From positions 1-64,000 of the forward strand of contig JNEU01000737.1 in assembly GCA_000697475.1 (NCBI GenBank): 64,000 bases of DNA, written 5' to 3'. This DNA is from Lichtheimia corymbifera B2541 (taxonomy: Eukaryota; Mucoromycota; Mucoromycetes; Mucorales; Lichtheimiaceae). The notes under the pieces were generated by a model that saw nothing but the letters and a program-made list of their open reading frames with translations, ran no database searches and had not been told where the DNA came from. Of this stretch, positions 54,155 through 64,000 are shown in pieces. Every line of letters starts with the position of its first letter. The stretch's first letter is position 1. A program made the position numbers and the translations under genes.

Positions 54155-57100
54155 TTATTGACGACTAGCGCCTGAGAACCTTGGATCATTTACCTGTGGA
54201 TGTTGTGGTGGGGTGTTGCGTTGTTGACTTGCTGCTGACGACGATGATGGTGATGCAGATGATGGTTGTTGTTGCTGTGGAGCCGATGTAGCTACGTTAT
54301 AGAATGCTGATTGTGGTGACTGTGGTTGCGGTGATGAAGATGATGGTGCTGTGTTGTTAGACAGATAGGGAGCAGTTGGACCAATGTATTGTGGAGGCAC
54401 GTATCCATTTTGAATGTTGCGTAATTGCTCTGCAATGTATAACATCTCCTGTGCACTTCTAGCACCGTACTGCCCTGACGCTCCCATTTGGATCAATCGA
54501 AGAGCTTGTTGCTGGAGGGTCATGTTTTGATCAACAGGCGGACTACTAGCGTGGTTCATTTGTCGCAAGCGTTGCTGAATAGCATTATTCAGTGCGTCAC
54601 GTAATTGCGCATGGGTTGCTTCAGTATTCTCCTGTCTATGTTGGGGCTGCTGTGATGCGCGTTGTTGAACAGCTTCAGGCATTTGTGCATTTCTCGGTCC
54701 AGCATTCTCCTGTCTAGGTTGTGGTGGCTCCATCGATAGTCGTTGTTGAATAGCTTCACGCAGTCGTGCATTTCTCGCTTCAGTATCCTCACGTTCACGC
54801 TGTGGATCCATCGATGGGCTTTGTTGAATAACTTCACGCAGTTGTGCATTTCTTGCTTCGGTATTATCGTGTCTAAGTTGTTGTTGTTGATGTTGTTGTT
54901 GTTGAATAGCAGCACGCATTTGAGCATTTCTCGCTTCTGCAATCTCACGTTCATGTTGTTGCTGCATGGAGAGTCGCTGCTGAATTGCTTCACGCACTTG
55001 CGCATATCTCAGGTCATGATTGTCAGGTCTATGTTGTTGCTGTTGTGGTGATGGTCGTTGTTGCATAGCAGCAGTCAATGCTTCACGGAGTTGTGGACCT
55101 CCCCTTGCAATATTCTCATATACAGTTGGTGGTATATGATGCTGAGGAGCAGATCCAACTGGTAGATGTGGTTGTGTTGGTTGAGGTGTTGGGAGATAGG
55201 GAGGAGGTCGATGATGGATAAAGCTTTCAGGACGAATGTTATGTGGTATTGTCGGTGGCTGCATTGAATGAGGTCTCATTGGAAGTGATACAGGGACATT
55301 AAAGTGAGGTGGAGGTCTTGCTGGATCAAATTGTATAAATTGTGGTGGTGGAGGTTGTTGCATGGGTGGTGGCATGGATGGCTGTGGTTGCTGTGGTGGC
55401 CGATAATCAATTCGCTGTTCATATTGAAACTGATAGTTGGGTGCAGCGGGTGGCGAATACATTTGAAATCGTGGTTGCTGTGGCGACTGTTGACGTGGCT
55501 TCTTTGAACGTTGTCGCTTGGGAGCCGGTTGCTGTGGAGCTTGTATCTGAGAAGAGGATTGAGATTCTTGTGGCTGTTGTGGAACTTGTGGAAATGGTGC
55601 CAACTGCTTTCGCTTTTTAGATCCGAAGAAATCTGACAAGTCACTGTCTGATATCGTTGCATCGCTATCAGTAGCTTCACCACCCGCATTCGGCTCATCC
55701 ACATAAGTACCATCCTCCCCATTGCCCTCTGGCTCTGTTGCAGATTGAGGCGCTTGTTTGCGTTTCTTCTTGTTGGATACTTGACTGCTGTTAGCGTAAA
55801 GCAAATCCTCACGATAGCTCTAAGCTAGTTGTTAGTGTATATTTTAACATTGATAGAATGGACTTACAATCATTCCTCGCCTTCGTGCACCTCTTCCAAG
55901 CTGTTCTTTCTTTTGTTGCTCTTCTTCGTATTGTTTCTTCTTCTCTTGCAAAAACTTGGACCAGAAATCATTTTCTTCCTGCCGAGGACCCGTATCATCA
56001 GCTAATTCCTCAGTAGCGCCTTCCTTGTCTTGATTCCAAACACGCGCAAAAGAAAATGAGAAGCCCTTTTGGCTTTCATCGGTTTCCTCCTGTTGCTCTG
56101 GGGCCTCGACAGTGCTAATGTGGCTGCGATCCAGTAACTTGTCGATAGCATGGGAATCATAAATGATGTCTTTGGATTTGTCGTCGTCAAACAAAGCCTG
56201 GGTTCCAAACTTGATAATGCTTTCAACATCATTCTCCTCCAGATCCTCATCATCCATTCTGTTCACGACCAAATGATCAAGCACCAGCTTCTTCTTGGCA
56301 ATCTGGGCTATTTTTTCTTCAACTGAGAACCGTGTCATGAATTTGAGTACAAGCACAGGCGATGTTTGACCGAAACGATGAGCACGCCCAATAGCTTGTT
56401 GGTCCTGGTGAGGATTTGGATCGAAATCCCACAAGATGACAGTATCCGCAGTCGCCAGATTGATACCAACACCACCAGCACGAGTAGTCAATAAAAAGAC
56501 ATTGATATCTGATCCTGTCTTGTTGAACGCATCGATATTTTTGACTCGATCGATGGTCGGTGTCGTACCATCAAGTCGCACATACTTGACACCTTCGTAA
56601 TTCAGATAGTCTTCCAGGATATCAAGGGTCAATTGCATGGTCGAAAAGATCAGGATACGATGGCCACCTTTCAAAAGCTTGGGAAGCATTTGGTGGAGCA
56701 CTTTAAGCTTGGATGAGGCATCAATCAAGATCCTTTGAGTGATTTCAGGCGTATCTTGTTGCAGTTCGATGCCAGGTATCAAGTATGGATGATTGAGCGC
56801 CTTTCGTAGCTGCATCAAGATGTTGTTGAGACTGCTCTTGCTTTTGCTGCTACTGCCCTTGTCGCTTTTGTCCAGCATTGCATAAGAAATCAAATTCTTC
56901 TCCAAAAGGCCCTTACAGACTTCTTTTTGTAGTGGTGTCATGCTCACGGGAACAATAATCTCAGACTTTGGGGGGATTTTGAGCACCAATTCCTTGGTCC
57001 GTCTCAGGAAATAAGGTTTCAATTGATCATGCAATTCTTGAACGACATCCCGTGAAAGTTCCTCGTACTTTGCTTCCAACTCTTCAACGTCAGCAAACTT

Positions 57101-59908
57101 TTGTGGATCCACGAAATGCATGAGATTCATCAATTCCCGGATATTGTTTTGAAGGGGAGTGCCTAGTAGAGATATGATTTAGAATAGAGCATCATACATA
57201 GTACCAGGTGAACCTACCAGTCATCAAAATAGTATGATCCCATTGTAGTGACTTGAGCTTTTGAAACAATAAACTTTCATTGTTCTTCAATCGCTGGGCT
57301 TCATCCACCACCATTGCAGGCCAGAACTTGGTTCTTCCGAATAATGATATATCTGATGTCGCACTTTCATAGGTAAGAATGACGGCATGGACACGGATCC
57401 CATCTTGTTCACCACCGCGAAACAGCTCATGTTGTCGCACAAGTCGTCGACTCTTGGCAGAACCATAGTACGTGGATACCACCATGTCTGGCGCCCATTT
57501 GTTGAATTCTCTAAGCCAATTGGTTGCTGTACTGTTTGGCACAATGACAAGGAACGGATACACGCCAAACTTTTTGAACAGCAAGTTGAGGAACGATACA
57601 ATTTGGATTGTCTTGCCTATCGAACACCCAATATTAATCACCTATCGTCATCATGACTCCTTAACCCTTATTACTTACCAAGACCCATATCATCTGCGAG
57701 AATACAAGGTGAACTTCTTTCCCACTGGTAAATGAGCCAACTAGATTACCTTGATTAGTAACACGTTCATCGCGCATTGAACATCTCTCATGCTTACTTG
57801 AGACCATCCAGCTGATGTGGTAGTAAAGTGCCTCCGGCAATAAAATTGGGCTGTTGCTTAATCTCGTGCTGGCTATAATTCTCCCTGGTTGCCGCGTAGC
57901 GTACTTCTTCAACGCGCTTTTTCATCTTTGTAGGCGGTTTCACTGTACATGCATGCAAATACTGCTTGTAGGCATCGATAAAGAACGAGTACAAATCCGA
58001 GTCTTCAGGTGGTGGTGTATCCCAACAAGCTACATAGCAACACCCATTAGTCTCCGCCTCCAATATTTATCCCAAGCTCCAAATTACTACCTTCATCAAA
58101 GTTCAAATCATTAAACTTGACAAGTATTTTATGGACTCTTCTTGCTGGACCTTTGGTGATGGTTGTATTATAGCTGTCGACTGCTGTCAATATCCTTTCA
58201 ACAGTCTTCCATGCTTTGGGAACCAAATCATCTTCAATCGCGTGCTTGTAATGCCTGACACGGTCGCAGTATTTGTTGTATAATTGCTTGCATGTGCGAC
58301 TAATCCACTCTTCAGGCACCCATGTGAGATGTCGATATGAAGTATCCACCCATTTGACAAGATATTCCTTGGGCCCCTTTGCTTCATCGAATGTGATATC
58401 AAGTCTCTTATCAGCTGATTCTCCCGCAATGCGCCATGTCACGATCTTTTCCACCTTTTTGTTGAATGTAATACACTCTGTACACTTTTGTCGATCCAAA
58501 CACGTTTGTATGATCGTTTGACGAGACATTCCTTTGAAGACATCCTCATTGTCGAACACTGTGGCCTCGGTGACAGTCGGTAAACAAGAGTCGTGAAATG
58601 CGCGTCTGCATGTTGAGCACCGTAAAAGGCCATTGGGGTCGGTAGGATGATCATCGATGGTATCTGGAGGTGTTGCAATCTGTGTTGGACTTTCCCTATC
58701 ACTGAGAGGTTGATCTGAATTCGTGCTTGGGCTAGCCATGCTGGTCTTTGTGTTTGGCAACAGCTTCAAATCAGCAATGTTGTGTACTTGATGACATCCA
58801 TCACAAGCTGGAATACAGTCGGGTTTGCTGGCAATAGCTGATAGACATAAAGCGCATTGAAATTCGGTGCGTTCTTTGTCGTTTTTGATGCATTCACGTA
58901 AGAACCGTTTGTGTGGTACTGGAAGACAACCTTGATGAACAGCGGCAGTGCATGTAATACATAAGAAAAGGCGTCCTTGGAGTGCTTCCTCTTCCTCTGG
59001 TGTCATCTCAAATATGTCATCCATAGGTCGTCGTGGTCTTCCACCTCTTTTGTTTTTGCCCTTGTCAGCTGCTGGTCCATTAGGATATCCTTTCTCCTTG
59101 CACTTCAAACAATCAATCCAATGCCGTTCAACAAAAGTTCCATTGGTGTAGTATGGTACAGTTGCCATAGGCCCTTTCTGCTGCTGAAAAACGGGTGGTG
59201 TTGCCAAATCAAAATGCCGTTTCTTGCTCGCTTCCTTCGTATGTGGTCGACTGCTCTTACGAGTACTGTCGGGTCTGATATGATGTATGATTGGTTTGTC
59301 GTCTTCAGAGCTCTCGAGTTCATCGGTGTCATTCGAATACTCAGGTGAACTGTCCTCAGAATCAGAGTCTTCCACAACGAATTTGCGCATCGAGGTTCTT
59401 TCTTGGTAAACGCTTCCACTGCTACTGCTACTACTGCTGCTGTCGTTGTCCAGATCGAGGGGTTCATGGAAACCCATCAGCATGTCGAGATCCACTTCAC
59501 GCAACATACGAATGCCTTCCTACATAGCACCAATATAGCTGTTAGATAAACAAACATCCTTTGTCACCTAGTTTACTAGTGGATTCTACCTGTGTTCTTG
59601 TGCCGTCATTCCACCTCACATCGTACATGACCTTGCCAGATCGTAGCGTTCGTTTTGAGAGAATCTCCTGTAGAGGGCCATGAGCTTCTATCCTCGCCTG
59701 AGCTTGTTGAGCAATATATGATGCATCGTCGTTCTTGTTGCTGGAATCGTTGGCAGGAATATTGACAGCTGAGACAACAAGCCAGTTTTTTAACAGGTCC
59801 TAAAAAAAGACGCCATGTTGGCCATTGACAAATAGCATTGTATACTTCGCAAGAAGTACTTACTGTCTTCCGAATCGTCGTGAACTTTTTGGCATCTTGA
59901 TCCCCCAT
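54155..59908 (-). CDS. Mi-2/CHD3-type SNF2 chromatin remodelling ATPase (Mit1-like)
   Basis: Eight exons (59908-59864, 59799-59590, 59519-58091, 58029-57798, 57740-57679, 57616-57218, 57162-55868, 55819-54155) join to 1778 residues. The N-terminal third has a Ser/Asp-rich stretch, then Cys-rich PHD-like modules (CLKCKEKG ... CITC, CALCLS ... CDGCHQVH, CSTCRRAFHDSC) and a chromodomain-like segment (EYLVKWVDTSYRHLTWVPEEW). The SNF2 ATPase core has DDMGLGKT (Walker A), VVDEAQRLKN (usual DEAH, here DEAQ), GTPLQNN, QLRKALNHPYL, and the helicase C block ending QAIGRAHRFGQ. The last ~550 residues are Gln/Pro-rich with repeated RNAQLREAIQQ-type units of ~33 residues. The order PHD, chromo, SNF2 fits CHD3/Mi-2 and fission yeast Mit1 of the SHREC silencing complex. 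Confidence 0.9.
54590..55070 (-). repeat. Tandem Gln-rich coding repeats inside the SNF2 gene
   Basis: About eight imperfect in-frame units of 75-105 bp encode variants of EARNAQLREAIQQ-SMQPQ. They make a long, probably helical or coiled Q-rich tail. The DNA repeats are diverged, so the array is not very recent. Confidence 0.8.
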
Positions 59909-60840
59909 GACACCAACTGCAGGAATATCACAGCAATAAGAAGAGGGAATACAAAGAGAAAAGAGGAAGGATTCACGCACGCGTCCCGAAAATGCTGAAA
60001 TTGTGACACCCGCCGCGGTTGCTAAATAGTTGTCAAGTCATTTCATTCATGCGTGCACACCCCTTTCCAGATACTATTCATTAAACTAGCATCATGTTGC
60101 TTGATGACGCGAATATACTTTGAATAAAGCCGGCTTCATTCTAGCTTTTGTTACTGCTTTAAGGATCTGGTGGATAATCCGTTCAGCACTGGCCTACGTA
60201 GTAGAAATGCTGGTACAATACCTCGGTCTACGCACTTTAATATTAAAGCTAGGCATCCGACGCCCTTTCTGATTCATTTATAGGTTACTACTTCCATGGT
60301 AATGAATGCTGTAAGGTTGGTGGAAGACACGATCAAAGCCATTATACAATCAAACCTTCATGCCCTTTCCTAAATTGGATTATAAAAACATGGTTTCTTT
60401 ATCTTTCAAACTTTTTTGTAAGGCATATCAGACAGCGCTAATATGCGAAATTGTATGCTCAATATGTAGACATGCATATCTATGTAACTTCTATATCATG
60501 TGATTGCATTTGTATCCACTTATCCATATGACGCCATGTTTCATAGTTGACATTGTAGCAAAGTATCGTGGAACACATCATTCGGTACAATAGACATGGC
60601 TTCTAATCGATTCAACGCCTTGTCCATGGGTACGTCGTGATCATGCATTGTAGTGAATGATTTTGGCTCATTACATAGTGCGGAGAGCGCAGAAAGTGAT
60701 CTAAAAATTGCACCACAATACATCAGCGTATATACGTCTAGTCATCAGGCACAAGTCATCACAGCTTCTCATATGTGAGCTGGAATTGGGTAGTGTATAA
60801 AGTATATGCATTGGCATTCAAGTGCTAACTTCTTGCCTCT
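59909..60840. other. Intergenic region, upstream of the SNF2 gene
   Basis: No supported gene. A 60-codon minus-strand ORF (60541-60723) has no features. The first few hundred bases must include the SNF2 gene promoter. Confidence 0.5.
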
Positions 60841-60907
60841 GTTACATCACAAAGAAGCCCTTCTGCCTCTTCTGCTCTATTAGGTTCTCACCCCTTGACA
60901 ATGAAAA

Positions 60908-61319
60908 AAGACTACTTTCATATAGCATCACGCTTACAGAGCATATGTAAAACATAAAGGTGCCTGTATCTCTAAAATTTACAATGAAGCGTGGGCTCTT
61001 CAATAGAACAAAGTTGCTCGTCGTGGCCGAAAGTATCCTGTGTAGAAGTTTCATGATCAACCTCGCCAATCACCGATTTCGCAATGTCACCACCAGCCAA
61101 AGTGAATCGACGATCGACCTCTTGACGAGGCTGGCGGTGACATTGCGAAATCGGGGATCGCCGAGCTTTGATCGCGAAAGTTGCACACAAGGTGCGCTCG
61201 ACCCGGCCGAGCAATATTGTTCTATGAAAGAGCCCGCGTTTCATTGTAAAGTTTGGAGATACAGGGATCTTTTTGTTTTACATATGCTGTAAGCGTGATG
61301 CTATATGAAAGGTGGTCTT
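60908..61319. repeat. Foldback: two ~190-bp inverted arms around a 30-bp centre
   Basis: Left arm about 60908-61098 reads ATATAGCATCACGCTTACAG ... ACAATGAAGCGTGGGCTCTT ... GCAATGTCACCACCAGCC. The right arm, about 61129-61319, is its reverse complement with scattered mismatches (GGCTGGCGGTGACATTGC ... AAGAGCCCGCGTTTCATTGT ... CTGTAAGCGTGATGCTATAT). The loop is 61099-61128. Because of the symmetry, ORFs on both strands start with similar peptides; I do not think they are genes. The arms belong to the repeat family found at 37 kb, 61.4-62.6 kb and 63.8 kb. Confidence 0.85.
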
Positions 61320-61344
61320 AGTTGATTGTGAAGTATCATGCAAA

Positions 61345-62625
61345 TCAGCTGTGTGACACAAAGAAGTCCCTCTGAATCTTCCGCTCTATCAGGGTCAAGC
61401 TACTTCGCAATGAACAAACACCGCCTTTCCTATGACATCACGCTTACAGCATAGGTAAAACATGAAGGTACCTGTTTCTCCAAATCTCCAGAATGATGTG
61501 TAGAGGCTTTATGAGAACGATCTTGATCAGCATGCCCGAGAGCACCTCCTGACCAAGTTTCGGCGTCCCGATGAGCAATATCGGCGCGCACGGCCGTACA
61601 CCCTATTTATGTTACCATCCCTTCGTCGTCTCTCCTACATTCAATGTTTTCATAATGAACTCTGGGGTCTTTATGGGAACGAAATTTCTCGGCGTGGTCG
61701 AAAGGGTGTTGTGTGAAAGTTTCAGGTTCGTGGTGGGCAATCTCGGGGAGCAGGAGCGCCGACCCTACTTTTCTCTACATTTGGGCTGGCCGGCATTCAA
61801 AATGTTCATAATGAACCATGCGGTTTTGAAATGAATGAAGTTGATCAGCATGTGCGAGAGTACCTTCTGACCAAGTTTCAAGTGCGAGATGAGGAATCCC
61901 AAGAAACTACATACTAATTGACTTTTTCATAAATCCGGCGCTTTCCCACTTTCCATCCGTCATAGTCAATCCCCCATTATGCTCTCCCATTCGAAATTTT
62001 CAAATGAAGTGTGGGTTCGTCATTAAGACAAAGTTGATCAGCATGTTCTATAGCACCTTGTATGCAAGTTTCAGGCTTGAGAGAGGCAATCAAGATCGTG
62101 GAGTAATTTATAGAGTGCATGGCAGTGTCTGACTATTTAATTTCCACCTCTTCCACTCTCGGCTTCTTGCCTCTTCCTCCTCCCCTTCTCAACTGTTGCC
62201 CCCATTCAAGTACAACTACAACCTGCGAACGATTGCCTTGCTTCCAATCCACCATGTCAATGCTACGAATATCTTGATCCGATTGTCTTGAGCTGAATGG
62301 CAAGCTTATGGCGTGTGCACCCCACTTCAACACACGTCTTTCTTGAAAGCACATGCTGTCTTGCACACTCCAATGCCACAATCAAACGAAACAGCATTCA
62401 TTCCAGCAGCTACTATTAGTAATGACTTTATTGTCTCAAGCAGCGTCCACAATCTTGTCACTCTACTACTACAACACGCTCCTCTGCCACAACCATCCTG
62501 TAACAGCAGCTGCCATTAGCAAGGTCTCCATTGTCTCAAGTTACTTGCGGCCTCTTCACGTGGACAGCTGATAGCCATTGTATAAAAGCAGCTTTATTTA
62601 CGTGTGGCAACTTGCAAAGATGCAT
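61345..62625. repeat. Dispersed complex repeat, copy B
   Basis: The stretch aligns with copy A at 37140-38135 for most of its length (from about 61470) and contains four or so of the ~90-bp AATGAA...GATCAGCATG...AAGTTTCAGG units (near 61490, 61655, 61805, 61985). It starts with a forward copy of the unit that forms the outer part of the foldback (ACAAAGAAG, CTCTATCAGGGTCAAGCTAC). Some units have GATCAGCATG and others CTCGTCGTGG at the same place, so there are two subtypes. Confidence 0.75.
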
Positions 62626-63829
62626 ACGACTTCTGATGGACGGTCCCATATCAGCTATCAAGTATCCCGCAATACAAGCACTCTTCGCCTTATTGAGCTG
62701 CACTGAAAATGACCAAGAAAGAGAGAGACCAACACTCGGATGGAAAAGGAAGCATATCAGCAGCGATCACAGAGGCTCGTTCTTATTGGACTCGCAACGG
62801 TTATGGATGATGGGATGGATGCAATCAAGTGCAGTAATGTGGAACCCTGAAATGTTGCTTTGGCTACTTGGCTCGCCGTCAGCAGTAACGAACACGTGGA
62901 TACGGCTGAGGATGATGATGGATTGGATGAATTGGATGGCATGGAAACGGGGGCTTATATCTTTGACAAGAGAGGATTTACCACCATGCAACAGCTACTT
63001 TTACAATCATGGATGAAGATGCTATGACGGCAACCACCAAGAATGCAATGACACAACGACACCTGCTGATTCTTTGTGATCCACTGGTTGGCATCTGGAA
63101 GGAAAGGAAGGATAGAAATTTGAAGACCGGAAGGGAAGATTGGATTATACCCACATCATTGTATCGAGACGCTCTTGTTCCTTCTGTCATATTACATTCA
63201 TTAAAGCTTCATTGTTCATATGCTGGTTAGACGATGGGTAGTGCTAATAACTGATTGTATACATGTTTAAATAGACGCTTGTATTTTCAATGTAAATAAA
63301 CCCATAGTAATGGTACCCAACAACCCTGCTTGTTACGGAAGCATGATCCATTGTAAGCTTGAATCATTACGGCTAAGAAAGATGATGAGCTCCGTGGCAC
63401 AAGTACATACATCATAATGCTTACCTATGACAGCATGATCCACCTTGTATGTATAGCCTTATATAAGAACGAACCCTAGAGGCAAACAATATCATTACCG
63501 CTCATAGTCTTGGATGCACTGATCATTTATGCTTGTTATGAAATAAAAAGACATCAGTTGAGCTATAGTTAGTGTATACTGTATTATGGGCTGATATGCT
63601 CTTTGTTTGAGCGTAACTCGGTCAAATCAGCTCGGATCAAGAAAGTTGAATGATGGAGATGAATGTCTGGAGCAGGTGCATCGTTACCATCAAGTGGATT
63701 GGGAAAAAGCAGGGAATGGGAAAAAGTGCATGTTGGCTGCCAATGTATGCATTGGAAATGACTTTTGCGTACCTGTCATGCATTGTCCCTGAAGTGCTGA
63801 CTTTGACTCAGGTACACAAACCTGCCCCT
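62626..63829. other. Intergenic region with possible relict coding sequence
   Basis: Short, codon-biased-looking open stretches (62531-63016, 63009-63230) are broken by stops and have no recognisable domain. They could be remnants of a gene or transposon; I cannot support a call. Confidence 0.4.
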
Positions 63830-64000
63830 CTGCATTTTTGATTCTATTAGGGTCAAGCTACTTGACAATCAACAAAGATCACCTTTAATATAGCGTCACA
63901 CTAATAGCATATGTAAAACATGAAGGTGCCTGTACCTCTAAACCTTACAATGAAACGTGGGCTCTTTAATAGAGCAATATTGCTCGTCGGGGTGGAGCGC
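63830..64000. repeat. Repeat-family unit running off the window
   Basis: From CTCTGCATTTTTGATTCTAT through TATAGCGTCACACTAATAGC to ACAATGAAACGTGGGCTCTT, the sequence repeats the left arm of the foldback at 60845-61020 in the same orientation. It continues past the window end. Confidence 0.8.

Noticed and set aside
60960..61292. Opposing ORFs of 110 and 90 codons starting with similar peptides
   Set aside because: Both arise from the inverted repeat; no domain or codon signal supports a gene.

Overview
This window is nuclear DNA of a fungus, most likely an early-diverging filamentous one (Mucoromycota, probably Mucorales). The evidence is a dense set of genes with many short spliceosomal introns (about 50-70 nt, often with a CTAAC-like branch site and a TAG or CAG acceptor). 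There is also an MTA1-type DNA adenine methyltransferase, a Ty3/Gypsy retrotransposon, and a decayed gene resembling an uncharacterised protein family that I associate with Mucorales. I read all exon joins by eye from splice consensus, preserved reading frame and family conservation; none is backed by transcript data.

Layout. 1-5957 is a nearly complete Ty3/Gypsy element; only the first ~52 bp of its 5' LTR lie outside the window. It has gag, a -1 frameshift into protease/RT/RNase H, and a separate integrase ORF. 5958-9050 is gene-poor and holds a pseudogene. 9051-33980 is a gene-rich core: rhomboid protease, Cu/Zn superoxide dismutase, MTA1-like DNA N6-adenine methyltransferase, twinfilin, a SUR7/PalI membrane protein, a basic hypothetical protein, Cbp3 (complex III assembly), ribosomal protein uL3, a ZNF706-like zinc finger, a Srk1/Rck2-type kinase, prohibitin 1, Tam41 (mitochondrial CDP-DAG synthase), an orphan SAM methyltransferase and an F-BAR/SH3 cytokinesis protein. 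35315-41102 holds two tandem monocarboxylate-transporter-like MFS genes separated by repeats. 41489-59908 holds RPB6, a small hypothetical, an NTF2-like orphan, the SIN3 corepressor, a PNPOx-like flavoprotein, a sugar transporter and a Mi-2/Mit1-type SNF2 remodeller. 59909-64000 is repeat-rich and contains a large foldback inverted repeat plus a second copy of the repeat seen at 37 kb.

How the genes relate. Most are unrelated housekeeping genes in divergent or tail-to-tail pairs. Three encode chromatin factors (MTA1-like methyltransferase, SIN3, Mi-2/Mit1-like ATPase) and three encode mitochondrial biogenesis factors (Cbp3, prohibitin, Tam41); I treat this as coincidence of sampling rather than a cluster.

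The features most worth a second look are the MTA1-like gene, four probable GC-AG introns in 64 kb, a canonical -1 slippery heptamer at the gag stop, the odd pol/integrase gap, a homogenised 3' half in the duplicated transporters, a 15-nt micro-exon, and the foldback/tandem repeat family.
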